64,000 nucleotides of DNA from RGIG3528 sp963649295 (GTDB lineage Bacteria; Bacillota; Clostridia; Lachnospirales; Lachnospiraceae). Location of the stretch: positions 1-64,000 of the forward strand of contig CAVJHK010000003.1 in the NCBI GenBank assembly GCA_963649295.1. The letters run 5' to 3'. The notes beneath the pieces were generated by a model. The model worked only from the letters and a program-made list of their open reading frames with translations. It searched no databases and was not told the DNA's origin. This document shows positions 41,338 to 50,688 of the stretch, in pieces (the stretch's first letter is position 1; each line of letters opens with the position of its first letter). A program made the position numbers and the translations under genes.

Positions 41338-42396
41338 ATGAAAAGAGCACTGATTGCAATGAGCGGAGGAGTCGACTCTTCCGTTGCCGCAAAAAAAATG
41401 ATTGATATGGGATACGAATGCATAGGATGCACAATGCATTTGCATGACATAAAAAGGGCAAACGATGATTCCGTTTGCGGAAGCGGTAAGGATGCGGAAG
41501 ATGCCGCGCGTGTTGCGGCTCTTCTCAAATTCCCCCACTATACTTTTGATTTGTCCAAAGATTTTAAAAAATATGTAATAGATTATTTTGTTTCTTCCTA
41601 TGAGAAATGCGAAACGCCAAACCCTTGCATAGAATGCAACAGGCATTTAAAATTTGACGCTTTGTTCAAAAAAGCTGCCGAGCTTGATTGCGAATATGTG
41701 GTTACGGGTCATTACGCACGCGTTGAAAAGGAAAACGGAAAATATGTTTTAAAAAAAGCGCTTGATGACAAAAAAGATCAAAGCTATGTTCTTTACACTC
41801 TTACGCAGGAAAAGCTTAAGCATATCATATTTCCGCTCGGAGAATACAAAAAAACCGACGTACGCTTAATAGCTTCGGACAATTCCTTCCAAAATGCCGC
41901 AAAGCCCGACAGCCAGGACATTTGCTTTGTGCCGGACGGAAATTATGCGGACATTATAAAAAAGTATTCAGAAAAAGAATCCAAAAAAGGACATTTTGTG
42001 GGAAAAGACGGACATATATTCGGTCCCAACAAAGGTCTCATAAATTATACGATAGGGCAAAGACGCGGACTCGGAATAGCTTACACTGAGCCCCTTTTTG
42101 TAACAAAATTGTGCCCCGATACGGGTGATGTGATACTTGGGGCAAACAGTGATTTGATGCAAAATGAACTTTTTGCGCGGGACTTTAATTGGATTTTGGG
42201 GGAAGTGCCCCGCACTCCTTTTAAGTGCGACATAAAAATCCGTTATAAAAGTATTCCGACAAGAGGCCTTGTAACGCCTGTTTCAGACACGGAAGTTAAT
42301 ATCGTCTTTGACACCCCCGTGCGGGCAATTACGCCCGGGCAGTCGGCTGTATTGTATGACGGCGACAAGGTGCTCGGCGGAGGAATAATAAGATAA
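41338..42396 (+). CDS. mnmA: tRNA 2-thiouridylase MnmA
   Basis: Adds sulfur to U34 of Glu, Gln and Lys tRNAs. 352 residues from the ATG at 41338. ATP-binding PP-loop MSGGVDSSVAA at 8-18, nucleophile Cys in NPCIECNRH near 102, and the CFVPDGNY block near 195 holding the second catalytic Cys (QDICF). The central and C-terminal beta domains follow to 352. Neighbour tcdA also modifies tRNA. Confidence 0.95.
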   Translation: MKRALIAMSGGVDSSVAAKKMIDMGYECIGCTMHLHDIKRANDDSVCGSGKDAEDAARVAALLKFPHYTFDLSKDFKKYVIDYFVSSYEKCETPNPCIECNRHLKFDALFKKAAELDCEYVVTGHYARVEKENGKYVLKKALDDKKDQSYVLYTLTQEKLKHIIFPLGEYKKTDVRLIASDNSFQNAAKPDSQDICFVPDGNYADIIKKYSEKESKKGHFVGKDGHIFGPNKGLINYTIGQRRGLGIAYTEPLFVTKLCPDTGDVILGANSDLMQNELFARDFNWILGEVPRTPFKCDIKIRYKSIPTRGLVTPVSDTEVNIVFDTPVRAITPGQSAVLYDGDKVLGGGIIR

Positions 42397-42461
42397 GGCG
42401 GCAGAGCAAACCACTTTAAAAAGCAACTTCCGATAAGTTGTGATATAGACGGGGTATATTT

Positions 42462-43202
42462 ATGGAAGAACAATTTGTAAGAACAGAACTGATTATAGGC
42501 ACCGCTGCCGCAGAAAAATTAAAGAATTCACATGTTGCCGTATTCGGCATCGGAGGCGTCGGGGGATATGTATGCGAAGCACTGTCGCGGGCGGGAGTGG
42601 GAAGCTTTGATTTAATTGACCGTGACACAGTATCCGAATCAAACATAAACCGCCAAATAATCGCTCTTCATTCCACAATCGGCAAATACAAAACGGAAGT
42701 GATGCGCGCACGGATGCTCGACATCAATCCGAGTGTACAAGTAACCGTGCATAATGTATTCTTTTTGCCGGAAAATGCGGATAGTTTTGATTTTTCTGCT
42801 TTTGATTACGTTGTCGACTGTGTTGACACCGTATCCGCAAAAATCGCTCTCGCAGAAATTTGCACAGACAAAAAAATACCCATAATCAGCAGCATGGGAG
42901 CCGGCAACAAGCTTGATCCGTGTGCCTTTAAGGTTTCGGATATTTATGATACAAAAGTATGCCCTCTCGCTCATGTAATGAGACGTGAGCTAAAAAAAAG
43001 GAATATAAAAGCGTTAAAATGCGTATATTCCGAAGAAAAGCCGATAGTGCGGGTGCCGAATGCTTTTGAATACAAAGACAAAATAACAGACGGCACTTGC
43101 GCTCATACCCGTCCCGTTCCCGGGAGTATATCGTTTGTGCCGTCCGTTGTGGGGTTGATTATTGCGGGCGAAATCGTCCGTGATCTCATATCCTCTGTTT
43201 AA
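42462..43202 (+). CDS. tcdA: tRNA threonylcarbamoyladenosine dehydratase TcdA
   Basis: Makes the cyclic form of t6A37 in ANN-decoding tRNAs. 246-residue E1-like ThiF/MoeB fold: FGIGGVGGYVCEALSRAGVG near 29-48, ID-x-D loop, N-x-N-R-Q near 68 and the acidic VDCVDTVSAK near 121. Length fits stand-alone TcdA and not ThiF/MoeB, which would also carry partner genes. 65 bp after mnmA. Confidence 0.88.
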   Translation: MEEQFVRTELIIGTAAAEKLKNSHVAVFGIGGVGGYVCEALSRAGVGSFDLIDRDTVSESNINRQIIALHSTIGKYKTEVMRARMLDINPSVQVTVHNVFFLPENADSFDFSAFDYVVDCVDTVSAKIALAEICTDKKIPIISSMGAGNKLDPCAFKVSDIYDTKVCPLAHVMRRELKKRNIKALKCVYSEEKPIVRVPNAFEYKDKITDGTCAHTRPVPGSISFVPSVVGLIIAGEIVRDLISSV

Positions 43203-43220
43203 GCAAAAATCGTTTAGCCG

Positions 43221-43325
43221 CAGCCGCTTAATTACCGCTGCTTAATTACCGCCGCTTAATTACCGACGCTTACCCACAAAACATTTAATCGCAAATAGCC
43301 AAACACAAGCCGCTTAACCGCAAAT
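43221..43325. repeat. Tandem units between tcdA and uxuB that copy the uxuB stop region
   Basis: Two 22-bp copies, 43304-43325 (containing the uxuB stop) and 43275-43296, 17 of 22 identical. Beyond them, about four 14-bp units (43221-43276) share the core GCTTAATTA, which is TAATTAAGC on the uxuB strand and so again holds TAA. Confidence 0.88.
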
Positions 43326-44939
43326 CCGCATTTTGATTTCGCGTCTTACGGCGCCCTTCTCACCTGACATCCTCATAAACATTTTTGTGACATCTTCTGC
43401 CATACCTGCCTCAAACAGGTCGACGCCGAAGATGTTTTTGTTTTTTAGAATTGGGCTCAGGATTTTGAGTGCCGTATCAAAATCAGGCATATCAAAAAGT
43501 GTAAATTCATCAATATATTTTTTAAGTTCAAAAATCATGGGATCGGGAGAAATTTCGAACTTCTCTCCGTTATCGTCAATTCCAAACAAATACCTGAGCC
43601 ATCCCGCAAAAACAAGCGGAATTCCTTTTAAATCCTTTACGGATAAAGTATCCGATTTCTGATATGCTTTAACCGTTTCACCGAATCTCACCGAAAGCTT
43701 TTGCGATGTATCCGTTGCAATTCTTTGCGGAGTATCGGGCATAAAAGGATTTGGAATCCTGATATTTACAACCGTATCTATAAATTCTTTGGGGCTTATT
43801 ATCCCGGGATCCGTTACAACAGGAAGTCCTTCCTTATATCCTATTTCTTTTACAAGATGCAAAAGATCCTTATCCTTCATTTCATCGGAAATCTTTGTAT
43901 ACGAAAGGAGACACCCGAACACAGCAAGCGCCGTATGAAGAGGATTTAAACATGTACAAACTTTCATGCGCTCAACACGCGTTACTTTTTCACGGTCTGT
44001 AAAAATTACTCCCGCTGCCTCAAGTTTTGGTCTTCCTCCCGGAAACATATCCTCAACAACCAGATATTCGCTCTCTTCGGCATTTACAAAAGGGGCGACA
44101 TACGTATTTTTTGATGTAATTACGGGAGTAAGATTAAGCCCGTCTTTTTCAAGGATTTTTTCCACGTCCTTATCGGGGCGCGGAGTAATTTTGTCAATCA
44201 TTGTCCAGGGATAAGAAACAACATTCCCATCACCCAAATAATCCGTAAATCCTTTTTTTACAAATCCCTTTTCTTCCCACTTTTTTGCATAAGCAATTAC
44301 GGTACCAAAAAGTTTTTCGCCGTTACGCGCGCAATTGTCGTTTGATACCATCGCAAGAGGTAACGAACCATTTAAAAATCTCTCATAAAGGAGTGACGTA
44401 ACCTTTCCCATATAGCTTTTGGGAGCCGCAATTCCGTTATCAAAATCATATTGCACAAGCGGCATAACATTTCCTTCGGAATCATAAATCGCATATCCCT
44501 TTTCGGTAATGGTAAATGTGACCATCTGAAGCGACGGAGATTTAAATATTTCCTTTAAGCGTGCGTATTCCGATATGTTTTCGCTGTCCAAAATACAGCT
44601 TTCCGCAATCGACGCAATAACTTTTTTTTCAATATTCCCGTCTGCTTTAAGCGTTACCGCAATCGAAAGATTGTCATGCGGCCGGTAATTTTTGGAAATT
44701 ATTTCATAATCAAAGCCGTCAACAGCAACAATTCCGGTATCCGCAAAGCCCTCGTCAAGCAATTTTTGCATCAAATTTGCCTGAAACGCGCGAAATATGT
44801 TTCCCGCGCCAAAATGAACCCAAACGGGCTTTTTTTTCGTATTTTCCGTAACGCGTGTTATGTCAAACTTTGGAAGAATATAGCCCTTTTCTTCCCACTC
44901 CTGTCTGTTTTCGGTAATGCTTTTAAGATTTAATTCCAT
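43314..44939 (-). CDS. uxuB: Fructuronate reductase (mannitol dehydrogenase family)
   Basis: NADH-dependent reduction of D-fructuronate to D-mannonate. 541 residues, polyol-specific long-chain dehydrogenase. N-terminal VHFGAGNIFRAF at 41-52, domain link MIDKITPRPD near 252, and CLNPLHTALAVFG near 333, which replaces the RKVRILNGAH of UxaB and still has the family's N-x2-H. Firmicutes UxuB proteins are about this length. 86 bp after uxuA, so one operon. Confidence 0.88.
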   Translation of the reverse strand: MELNLKSITENRQEWEEKGYILPKFDITRVTENTKKKPVWVHFGAGNIFRAFQANLMQKLLDEGFADTGIVAVDGFDYEIISKNYRPHDNLSIAVTLKADGNIEKKVIASIAESCILDSENISEYARLKEIFKSPSLQMVTFTITEKGYAIYDSEGNVMPLVQYDFDNGIAAPKSYMGKVTSLLYERFLNGSLPLAMVSNDNCARNGEKLFGTVIAYAKKWEEKGFVKKGFTDYLGDGNVVSYPWTMIDKITPRPDKDVEKILEKDGLNLTPVITSKNTYVAPFVNAEESEYLVVEDMFPGGRPKLEAAGVIFTDREKVTRVERMKVCTCLNPLHTALAVFGCLLSYTKISDEMKDKDLLHLVKEIGYKEGLPVVTDPGIISPKEFIDTVVNIRIPNPFMPDTPQRIATDTSQKLSVRFGETVKAYQKSDTLSVKDLKGIPLVFAGWLRYLFGIDDNGEKFEISPDPMIFELKKYIDEFTLFDMPDFDTALKILSPILKNKNIFGVDLFEAGMAEDVTKMFMRMSGEKGAVRREIKMRICG

Positions 44940-44977
44940 TATTGCAGCCCTTCTTGAATTATTTTTATATAAGCTTT

Positions 44978-45036
44978 ATCCGGCGCTTATTAAACTCCTG
45001 TTTTTGATGCTTTGTCCGATGCTTTTTAAATTCCTC
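44978..45036. repeat. Two 23-bp copies spanning the uxuA stop
   Basis: Copies at 45014-45036 (containing the uxuA stop at 45026) and 44978-45000 share 17 of 23 bases, 36 bp apart. The copy keeps TTTAATAA-like stops on the uxuA strand. Confidence 0.8.
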
Positions 45037-46102
45037 TTGTATCAGCTTTATCTATCGCTTCCCAAAGTCCGTTTATATATGCCGCACCGAGTGCTCTGTC
45101 ATAAAGTCCGTAGCCCGGCATTGCCTTTTCACCCCAGATCATTCTTCCGTGATCCGGGCGAATCGGGCCGTCAAAGCCTATGTCATAAAGCGCCTTTACG
45201 ATTTCATACATATCAAAGCTTCCGTCTGCCGAAAGATGCGCCGCCTCTTCAAAATCGTCCCTCGAATTAAATTTAAGGTTTCTCACATGCGCAAAGTGGA
45301 TTCTGCCCTTAAGCGAGCGAATCATATCCGGCAAATCGTTATCGGGATTAGTGCCGTATGAGCCCGAACAGAATGTCACTCCGTTGTGCGGATTAGGCAC
45401 CATTTCCGTCATTCGAAGAATATTTTCTTTGTTTATTATGATTCTCGGAAGCCCAAAAACGGACCATGCGGGATCATCGGGATGAATTGCCATATTTATG
45501 TCATATTTATCGCAAACGGGCATAATCGCGGTAAGAAAAATTTTGAGATTTTCAAACAGCTTTTCGGAATCGATATCCTTATATAATGCAAACAATTCCT
45601 TTACGCGCTCCATTCTTTCGGGTTCCCAGCCGGGCATGACAGAGCCGTTTGTGTCATCCTTAATGTGCAAAAACATCTCTTCCGGATTAATTTTATCAAC
45701 CGCTTCCTTTGTATACGCAAGCACAGTCGAGCCGTCGGGGCGGAGACGTGCAAGCTCTGTTCTTGTCCAGTCAAACACAGGCATAAAATTGTAGCATACC
45801 ATATGGATGCCGGCTTTTCCGAGGTTTTCGAGAGTCTTTATATAATTTTCTGTATGTTCGGCGCGTTTAGCGGTTCCCGCCTTTATGTCATCCGACACAT
45901 TTACGGACTCTATTCCGGCGATTTTGAGCCCCGAATCCTCAACTTCCTTTTTAAGCGCCAAAATTTCGGAAAGCTCCCACACTTCTCCCGCCTGTTTGTT
46001 ATAAAGAGTCGTAATTACCTTTTTTACACCTGGAATCTGTCTTATTTGCTCGAGTGTTACGGTATCATATTGTTTGCCGTACCATCTGAGTGTCATGTCC
46101 AT
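45026..46102 (-). CDS. uxuA: Mannonate dehydratase
   Basis: Dehydrates D-mannonate to 2-keto-3-deoxygluconate. 358 residues from the ATG at 46102, which has AAGGAGG nine bases upstream; the longer frame overlaps copA. TIM-barrel with RWYG near 6, LEQIRQIPGVKKVI near 18, the MAIHPDDPAWSVFGLPRI block near 216 and IRPDHGRMIWGEK near 318, the metal and substrate residues. Head of the uxuA-uxuB pair, and only 34 bp after the copA stop, so it may be read with it. Confidence 0.94.
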   Translation of the reverse strand: MDMTLRWYGKQYDTVTLEQIRQIPGVKKVITTLYNKQAGEVWELSEILALKKEVEDSGLKIAGIESVNVSDDIKAGTAKRAEHTENYIKTLENLGKAGIHMVCYNFMPVFDWTRTELARLRPDGSTVLAYTKEAVDKINPEEMFLHIKDDTNGSVMPGWEPERMERVKELFALYKDIDSEKLFENLKIFLTAIMPVCDKYDINMAIHPDDPAWSVFGLPRIIINKENILRMTEMVPNPHNGVTFCSGSYGTNPDNDLPDMIRSLKGRIHFAHVRNLKFNSRDDFEEAAHLSADGSFDMYEIVKALYDIGFDGPIRPDHGRMIWGEKAMPGYGLYDRALGAAYINGLWEAIDKADTRGI

Positions 46103-46136
46103 ATCAAAAATCCTCCTTGGGGTTGCATTTACATCT

Positions 46137-46334
46137 TTATATCTCGCACGTATATCCTGCTTTTTCGATTGCTGCCTTAATATCCTCTTTTGCAACCTCG
46201 CGGTCGGTTTCGATTTGCGCAAGATCCTTATTGTGGTTTGCGGTTGCGTTTACAACTCCGGGAATTCCCTTTAACGCCTCAACCACATGTGCCTCACAAT
46301 GCGAACACATCATTCCTTTTACCTTAATATCCAT
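46137..46334 (-). CDS. copZ: Possible separate CopZ copper chaperone made from an internal start
   Basis: Same frame as the end of copA. The ATG at 46334 has AAAGGAG eight bases upstream, as good as the gene starts around it. It would make a 65-residue CopZ with CSHC as the copper site and the usual two-Cys spacing. Such a site inside a coding linker may be a leftover from when copZ was a separate gene, or may still be used to make both products. Sequence alone cannot tell. Confidence 0.5.
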   Translation of the reverse strand: MDIKVKGMMCSHCEAHVVEALKGIPGVVNATANHNKDLAQIETDREVAKEDIKAAIEKAGYTCEI

Positions 46335-48671
46335 TTTGTTTTCTCCTTTCTTTTTGTTTACATAATCCGTAAGCAATGCTTTGTTTTCGTCAAAATTATA
46401 ATTTTTCTTTTTGTCATGACGCGTGTCATATACCTTAAATAAGTTGAGCCGCAGCGCATTTGTTACGACAAACAGGCTTGACATGCTCATTGCGGCGGCT
46501 CCCACCATAGGATTTAACATTAAATTAAAAAGCTTAATCCATGCTCCCGCCGCAAGCGGTATGCAGATGACATTGTAAAAAAATGCCCAGAACAGATTTT
46601 CATGTATGTTCTTTATTGTAATGCGGCTGAGTCTTACCGCTGCCGCCGCATCCAGCACGTTGCTTTTCATAAGAACAACATCCGCCGCATCAATCGCAAC
46701 GTCAGTTCCCGCACCTATCGCAATTCCCATATCCGCACGGGTAAGTGCGGGCGCATCGTTTATTCCGTCACCGACCATTATTACATGACCGTTTTTTTTA
46801 AGTTCGGTAATTACCGCATCTTTTTCGTCCGGCAAAACTCCCGCAACAATTTCATGAACTCCTGCCGCTTCTCCTACAACGCGCGCGGTGATTTCATTGT
46901 CGCCCGTCAGCATCACGGTATGAAGTCCCATTTTCTTAAGTTCCGTTATGGCATCACGTGCCTCATCCTTTATTATATCACATACGGATATGATTCCGAT
47001 AAATTGATTGTCAAGTGCAAAATAAAGCGGTGTTTCACCCTGTTCCGAAAGGTGACGCGTGTATTTTTTTACTTCTTCAGGGATTACGGCATTTTTTTCA
47101 ATAAATTCGCGCTTTCCGCCAATTATAGCTTTGCCGTTAACAATGCCTCTAAGTCCGTTTCCCGAAACCGCCTCAAAATTCGTGATAATTAAGCTTTCCG
47201 TATTCTGTTCTTCCGAATATTTTTTGATTGCCTTTGACAAGGGATGCTCGCTTAATTTTTCAACCGAATAAGCATATTTTAAAAGTTCATCTTCCTCTAC
47301 TCCGCCGAATGCCTTTATACTTTTGACTTGTGGCTCACCGCGTGTGATTGTTCCCGTTTTGTCAAAAACAATTATGTCCGCTTTTCCCACTTCTTCCAGA
47401 GAAACCGCCGTCTTAAACAAAATTCCGTTTTTTGCTCCGACACCGTTTCCCACCATTATCGCAACCGGTGTCGCAAGCCCCAATGCACAGGGACAGCTTA
47501 TAACAAGCACCGATATCGCGCGTGCGAGCGAGAATTCAAAATCTTTTCCAACAATGATCCATACAAAAAACGTAATAAGCGCGGCCACAAGCACGCAGGG
47601 CACAAACACTCCCGATACCTTATCCGCAATTTTTGCGATCGGCGCTTTTGTGGCGGCAACATCCGACACCATCCTTATAATTTTTGAAATTGCCGTATCT
47701 TCCCCTACATGCTCGGCTGTGCACTTTAGAACACCGTTTGTGTTTATCGTGGCGGCAGAAACCTTGTCGCCCACAGTTTTATCCACCGGAATGCTTTCTC
47801 CCGTAAGCGCCGATTCGTTTACTGCGCTTGTACCCGAAATAACTCTTCCGTCAACCGGAATGCTTTCACCGGGACGCACAAGAAAAATATCTCCCACCTT
47901 TACTTCGCTAATTGAAACCGTTTTTTCTTTGTCCCCGATAAGCACCGTGGCGGTCGTCGGCTTAAGCCGCATAAGGCTTTTTATTGCATCGGTCGTCCGC
48001 CCCTTGGAATACGATTCAAGTGTTTTGCCGACCGTAATAAGCACAAGTATCATCGCCGCCGATTCAAAATAAAGATCGTGAAAAGCATGCGCTGCTGCTA
48101 TAATGTCTCCCGACACCGTTGCCCCGCTTATCCTCACAAGCGAATAAACGGAATATATATAAGACGCGCCCGAACCCATCGCAACAAGCGTATCCATGTT
48201 GGGTGCCCCATGAATTATTCCCTTAAAACCGTTAATAAAAAACTTTTTATTGATTGCAATTACAATACTTGCAAAAAACATTTCAAGGAAAGCCGCAGTC
48301 AAAGGATGGTCAAGGCTTTTCGGAAACGGTGCCTCAAGCATCCCGTATCCCATTGATATATACATAAGAATAAGAAGCGGAATGAGAGACATAAATAACC
48401 GTTTTAAAATCCTCGGTGTTTCCGTATCTTTTAATTCGTCAGATTCCGTCGCATTTTCCGTATGTGTATTTTCTCCTTTTTTTGATGCCCCGTATCCCGC
48501 ATCAGTTACCGCTTTAATTATATCTTCGCTTTTGGCATTTCCTTCCACGCCCATCGAATTTGTAAGGAGATTTACATTGCACTCTGTAACCCCCTGTACT
48601 TTCGAAACGGCTTTTTCCACCCGCGCGCTGCAAGCCGCACAGCTCATGCCCGTTATGTCATATTGTTCCAT
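46137..48671 (-). CDS. copA: Copper-exporting P-type ATPase with a C-terminal CopZ-like domain
   Basis: 844 residues. The N-terminal heavy-metal-binding domain (1-70) has GMSCAACSA; eight membrane segments include the CPC of VISCPCALGLATP near 400. DKTGTIT phosphorylation site near 438, HP of SEHPLSKAI near 474, and the GDGINDAPAL hinge near 640 are complete. A second metal-binding domain at the far C-terminus (about 780-844) has VKGMMCSHCEAHVVEA. A normal CopA ends near residue 755, so CopZ appears fused by a short Lys/Asn-rich linker. Confidence 0.92.
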   Translation of the reverse strand: MEQYDITGMSCAACSARVEKAVSKVQGVTECNVNLLTNSMGVEGNAKSEDIIKAVTDAGYGASKKGENTHTENATESDELKDTETPRILKRLFMSLIPLLILMYISMGYGMLEAPFPKSLDHPLTAAFLEMFFASIVIAINKKFFINGFKGIIHGAPNMDTLVAMGSGASYIYSVYSLVRISGATVSGDIIAAAHAFHDLYFESAAMILVLITVGKTLESYSKGRTTDAIKSLMRLKPTTATVLIGDKEKTVSISEVKVGDIFLVRPGESIPVDGRVISGTSAVNESALTGESIPVDKTVGDKVSAATINTNGVLKCTAEHVGEDTAISKIIRMVSDVAATKAPIAKIADKVSGVFVPCVLVAALITFFVWIIVGKDFEFSLARAISVLVISCPCALGLATPVAIMVGNGVGAKNGILFKTAVSLEEVGKADIIVFDKTGTITRGEPQVKSIKAFGGVEEDELLKYAYSVEKLSEHPLSKAIKKYSEEQNTESLIITNFEAVSGNGLRGIVNGKAIIGGKREFIEKNAVIPEEVKKYTRHLSEQGETPLYFALDNQFIGIISVCDIIKDEARDAITELKKMGLHTVMLTGDNEITARVVGEAAGVHEIVAGVLPDEKDAVITELKKNGHVIMVGDGINDAPALTRADMGIAIGAGTDVAIDAADVVLMKSNVLDAAAAVRLSRITIKNIHENLFWAFFYNVICIPLAAGAWIKLFNLMLNPMVGAAAMSMSSLFVVTNALRLNLFKVYDTRHDKKKNYNFDENKALLTDYVNKKKGENKMDIKVKGMMCSHCEAHVVEALKGIPGVVNATANHNKDLAQIETDREVAKEDIKAAIEKAGYTCEI

Positions 48672-48730
48672 AGTTACCTATCGCTTACCTCCAATCAAAA
48701 AAAATAAGCTTTCCGTATTTTATTTCAAAT

Positions 48731-48780
48731 TTCTGCAATAAAGCCTGCAAATCAATTCTGCAATAATACTTACAAACATT
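48731..48780. repeat. Two adjacent 25-bp copies upstream of copA
   Basis: Units at 48731-48755 and 48756-48780 share TTCTGCAATAA and several further bases. They lie 60 bp before the copA start; no copper-sensor operator such as a CsoR site is obvious. Confidence 0.6.
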
Positions 48781-48847
48781 TCCATAAATCAAGTTTACGC
48801 ATATTAATCAAAAAAATCAATATGAATTTTTATGTGCAATAAACATA

Positions 48848-48877
48848 TTTGGGGTCAAAATCTCTTTTGACCCCAAA
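48848..48877. other. Perfect 13-bp hairpin GGGGTCAAAA...TTTTGACCCC
   Basis: Arms TTTGGGGTCAAAA and its complement with a four-base loop, between the ABC exporter end and copA. It lacks a proper T tract on the exporter strand. The arm recurs imperfectly at 30992-31019. Confidence 0.55.
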
Positions 48878-48916
48878 ATGTCTAAACCGCATATACAAAT
48901 TCTTTATCACGATTTT

Positions 48917-50683
48917 TTATCTTGCAAGATCATAATAAAGTCCGCGTTTTGCCATAAGTTCCTCATGCGTACCCTGTTCCGCAATTCCCTTGTTGCTTAT
49001 ATAAAGGATCTTGTCGGCGTTGCGTATTGTCGAAAGCCTGTGTGCAACGATAAACGAAGTTTTGCCCTTTAAAAGTATCTGAAGAGCGTCCTGAATCAGC
49101 ATTTCTGTCTCTGTATCAATTGCGCTTGTCGCTTCGTCAAGTATGATAACGGACGGGTTTTTGAGAACTATTCGTGCAAAGCTTAAGAGCTGCTTTTCAC
49201 CTGCCGAGAGCTCAGCTCCCTTTTCTTCGAGCACGTGATTGTAGCCGTCCTTTAATTTCATAATAAATTTATCGGCAAATATTGTTTTGGCGGCATTAAT
49301 GCACTCTTCGTCCGTCGCATCCCATCTGCCGTAACGGATGTTATCGATCACCGTTCCCTTAAATATAAAGGGATCCTGCATCAGGACTCCCACTTCATGA
49401 CGCAGAGAATAAAGTGTCACGTCACGCACGTCATAGCCGTCAATCGTAACAGAGCCTTTTGTCACATCATAAAATCTCGTAAGCATATTTATGATTGTCG
49501 TTTTTCCCGCTCCAGTCGGTCCGACAAGAGCAATCATCTGCCCCTGTTTTACGTGCAAATCAAAGTGCTCGAGTATATTTCTGCCCTCGTCATAAGCAAA
49601 CGTAATGTCGTTGAAATCAACATTTCCTTTGACATTCTTTAATACAACCGCATCTTCCTTATCTGCAATCGACACCGGATAATCGATTGTCTCAAGCACA
49701 CGCTCAAGGTTTGAGCTCACCTGTGCAAGCTCCTGAATGATATTTGATATTTGCGACAAGGGATCCTGGAAAGCACTCATATAGCTCGTAAACGTAACAA
49801 CAACGCCTGCCGTAATCATATCGTCGCCGGCAAGTATCATCGAAAGCGCAACACCGTAAATAAAGAGCGTTCCGAAATTCCAAAACAGCATAACGACCGG
49901 GTGATTAAGTCTCGCACGAAGCGTGATGTCCCACCATGCGTCATAGGCTTCTTTATGAATCTGCTTATATTCTTCCTTATTTTTTTCAACACGGTTGTAA
50001 TTTTTTACGATTTGCTCACCCATTATCGCTTCCACAAGAAATGCCGCTCTGTTGGAATTTTTTGCGCGGCTCTTTGTATAAAGCTTTTTTAGAAATGTCC
50101 TTATCAAAAAGACAATCGTGAGCATCGGAATTACCGTCGCAAAAACAATCAATGTAAGGCGGGGGCTCAATGAAAGCATAAATACGGTCACAACAACGAT
50201 TTTTACAATATAAATCGCAAACATCATTATATAATTCGAAAAGAAATCCGAAAGCGCATTTATGTATTCCGTTACCCTTACGACGATTTTTCCGTCGGGG
50301 CGGTTGTCAAAATATTCGAATGACAATTTTTGAAGTCTGTTAAAAATGTCCGTGCGGATGTTTGAAATAACCGAAAGTCCGAGTTTGCCCATGCTTCTCG
50401 ACTGAATAAACGTCGAAAGTATTTCGATTGCGGCAAGGACCACAAGTCCCGATGCCACAAGCACAAGTTCTTTATAATCCTTGTTTATGACCGTGCTGTC
50501 GACGATTATTTTGAGAAGTCTCGGCGGAAACAAAGACACAACCGATGCCACAAGCATCATTATCATCACAAGCACAAGCGTCTTTTTGTAAGGAATAACG
50601 TATGCCATGGTGCGCTTAAACTGCTTAAAATCAACCTTTTTTTCGACCTTTTCGTCTTCAAAGAAAGTATTTCTCTGTGCCAT
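48917..50683 (-). CDS. ABC exporter half-transporter (second of a heterodimer)
   Basis: 588 residues: six-helix membrane domain (about 25-330) and ATPase domain (about 350-588). Walker A GPTGAGKTT near 387, signature LSAGEKQLLSFARI near 487 (A in place of the second G), Walker B VIILDEATSAIDTETE, H-loop IVAHRL. Pairs with the gene at 50689-52515, five bases upstream, as in BmrCD/YheIH type exporters. Substrate (drug, peptide or lipid) unknown. Confidence 0.9.
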   Translation of the reverse strand: MAQRNTFFEDEKVEKKVDFKQFKRTMAYVIPYKKTLVLVMIMMLVASVVSLFPPRLLKIIVDSTVINKDYKELVLVASGLVVLAAIEILSTFIQSRSMGKLGLSVISNIRTDIFNRLQKLSFEYFDNRPDGKIVVRVTEYINALSDFFSNYIMMFAIYIVKIVVVTVFMLSLSPRLTLIVFATVIPMLTIVFLIRTFLKKLYTKSRAKNSNRAAFLVEAIMGEQIVKNYNRVEKNKEEYKQIHKEAYDAWWDITLRARLNHPVVMLFWNFGTLFIYGVALSMILAGDDMITAGVVVTFTSYMSAFQDPLSQISNIIQELAQVSSNLERVLETIDYPVSIADKEDAVVLKNVKGNVDFNDITFAYDEGRNILEHFDLHVKQGQMIALVGPTGAGKTTIINMLTRFYDVTKGSVTIDGYDVRDVTLYSLRHEVGVLMQDPFIFKGTVIDNIRYGRWDATDEECINAAKTIFADKFIMKLKDGYNHVLEEKGAELSAGEKQLLSFARIVLKNPSVIILDEATSAIDTETEMLIQDALQILLKGKTSFIVAHRLSTIRNADKILYISNKGIAEQGTHEELMAKRGLYYDLAR

Positions 50684-50688
50684 ACGGG

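Noticed and set aside
47323..48072. 249-codon open frame on the plus strand
   Set aside because: Antisense shadow of copA with no recognisable features.
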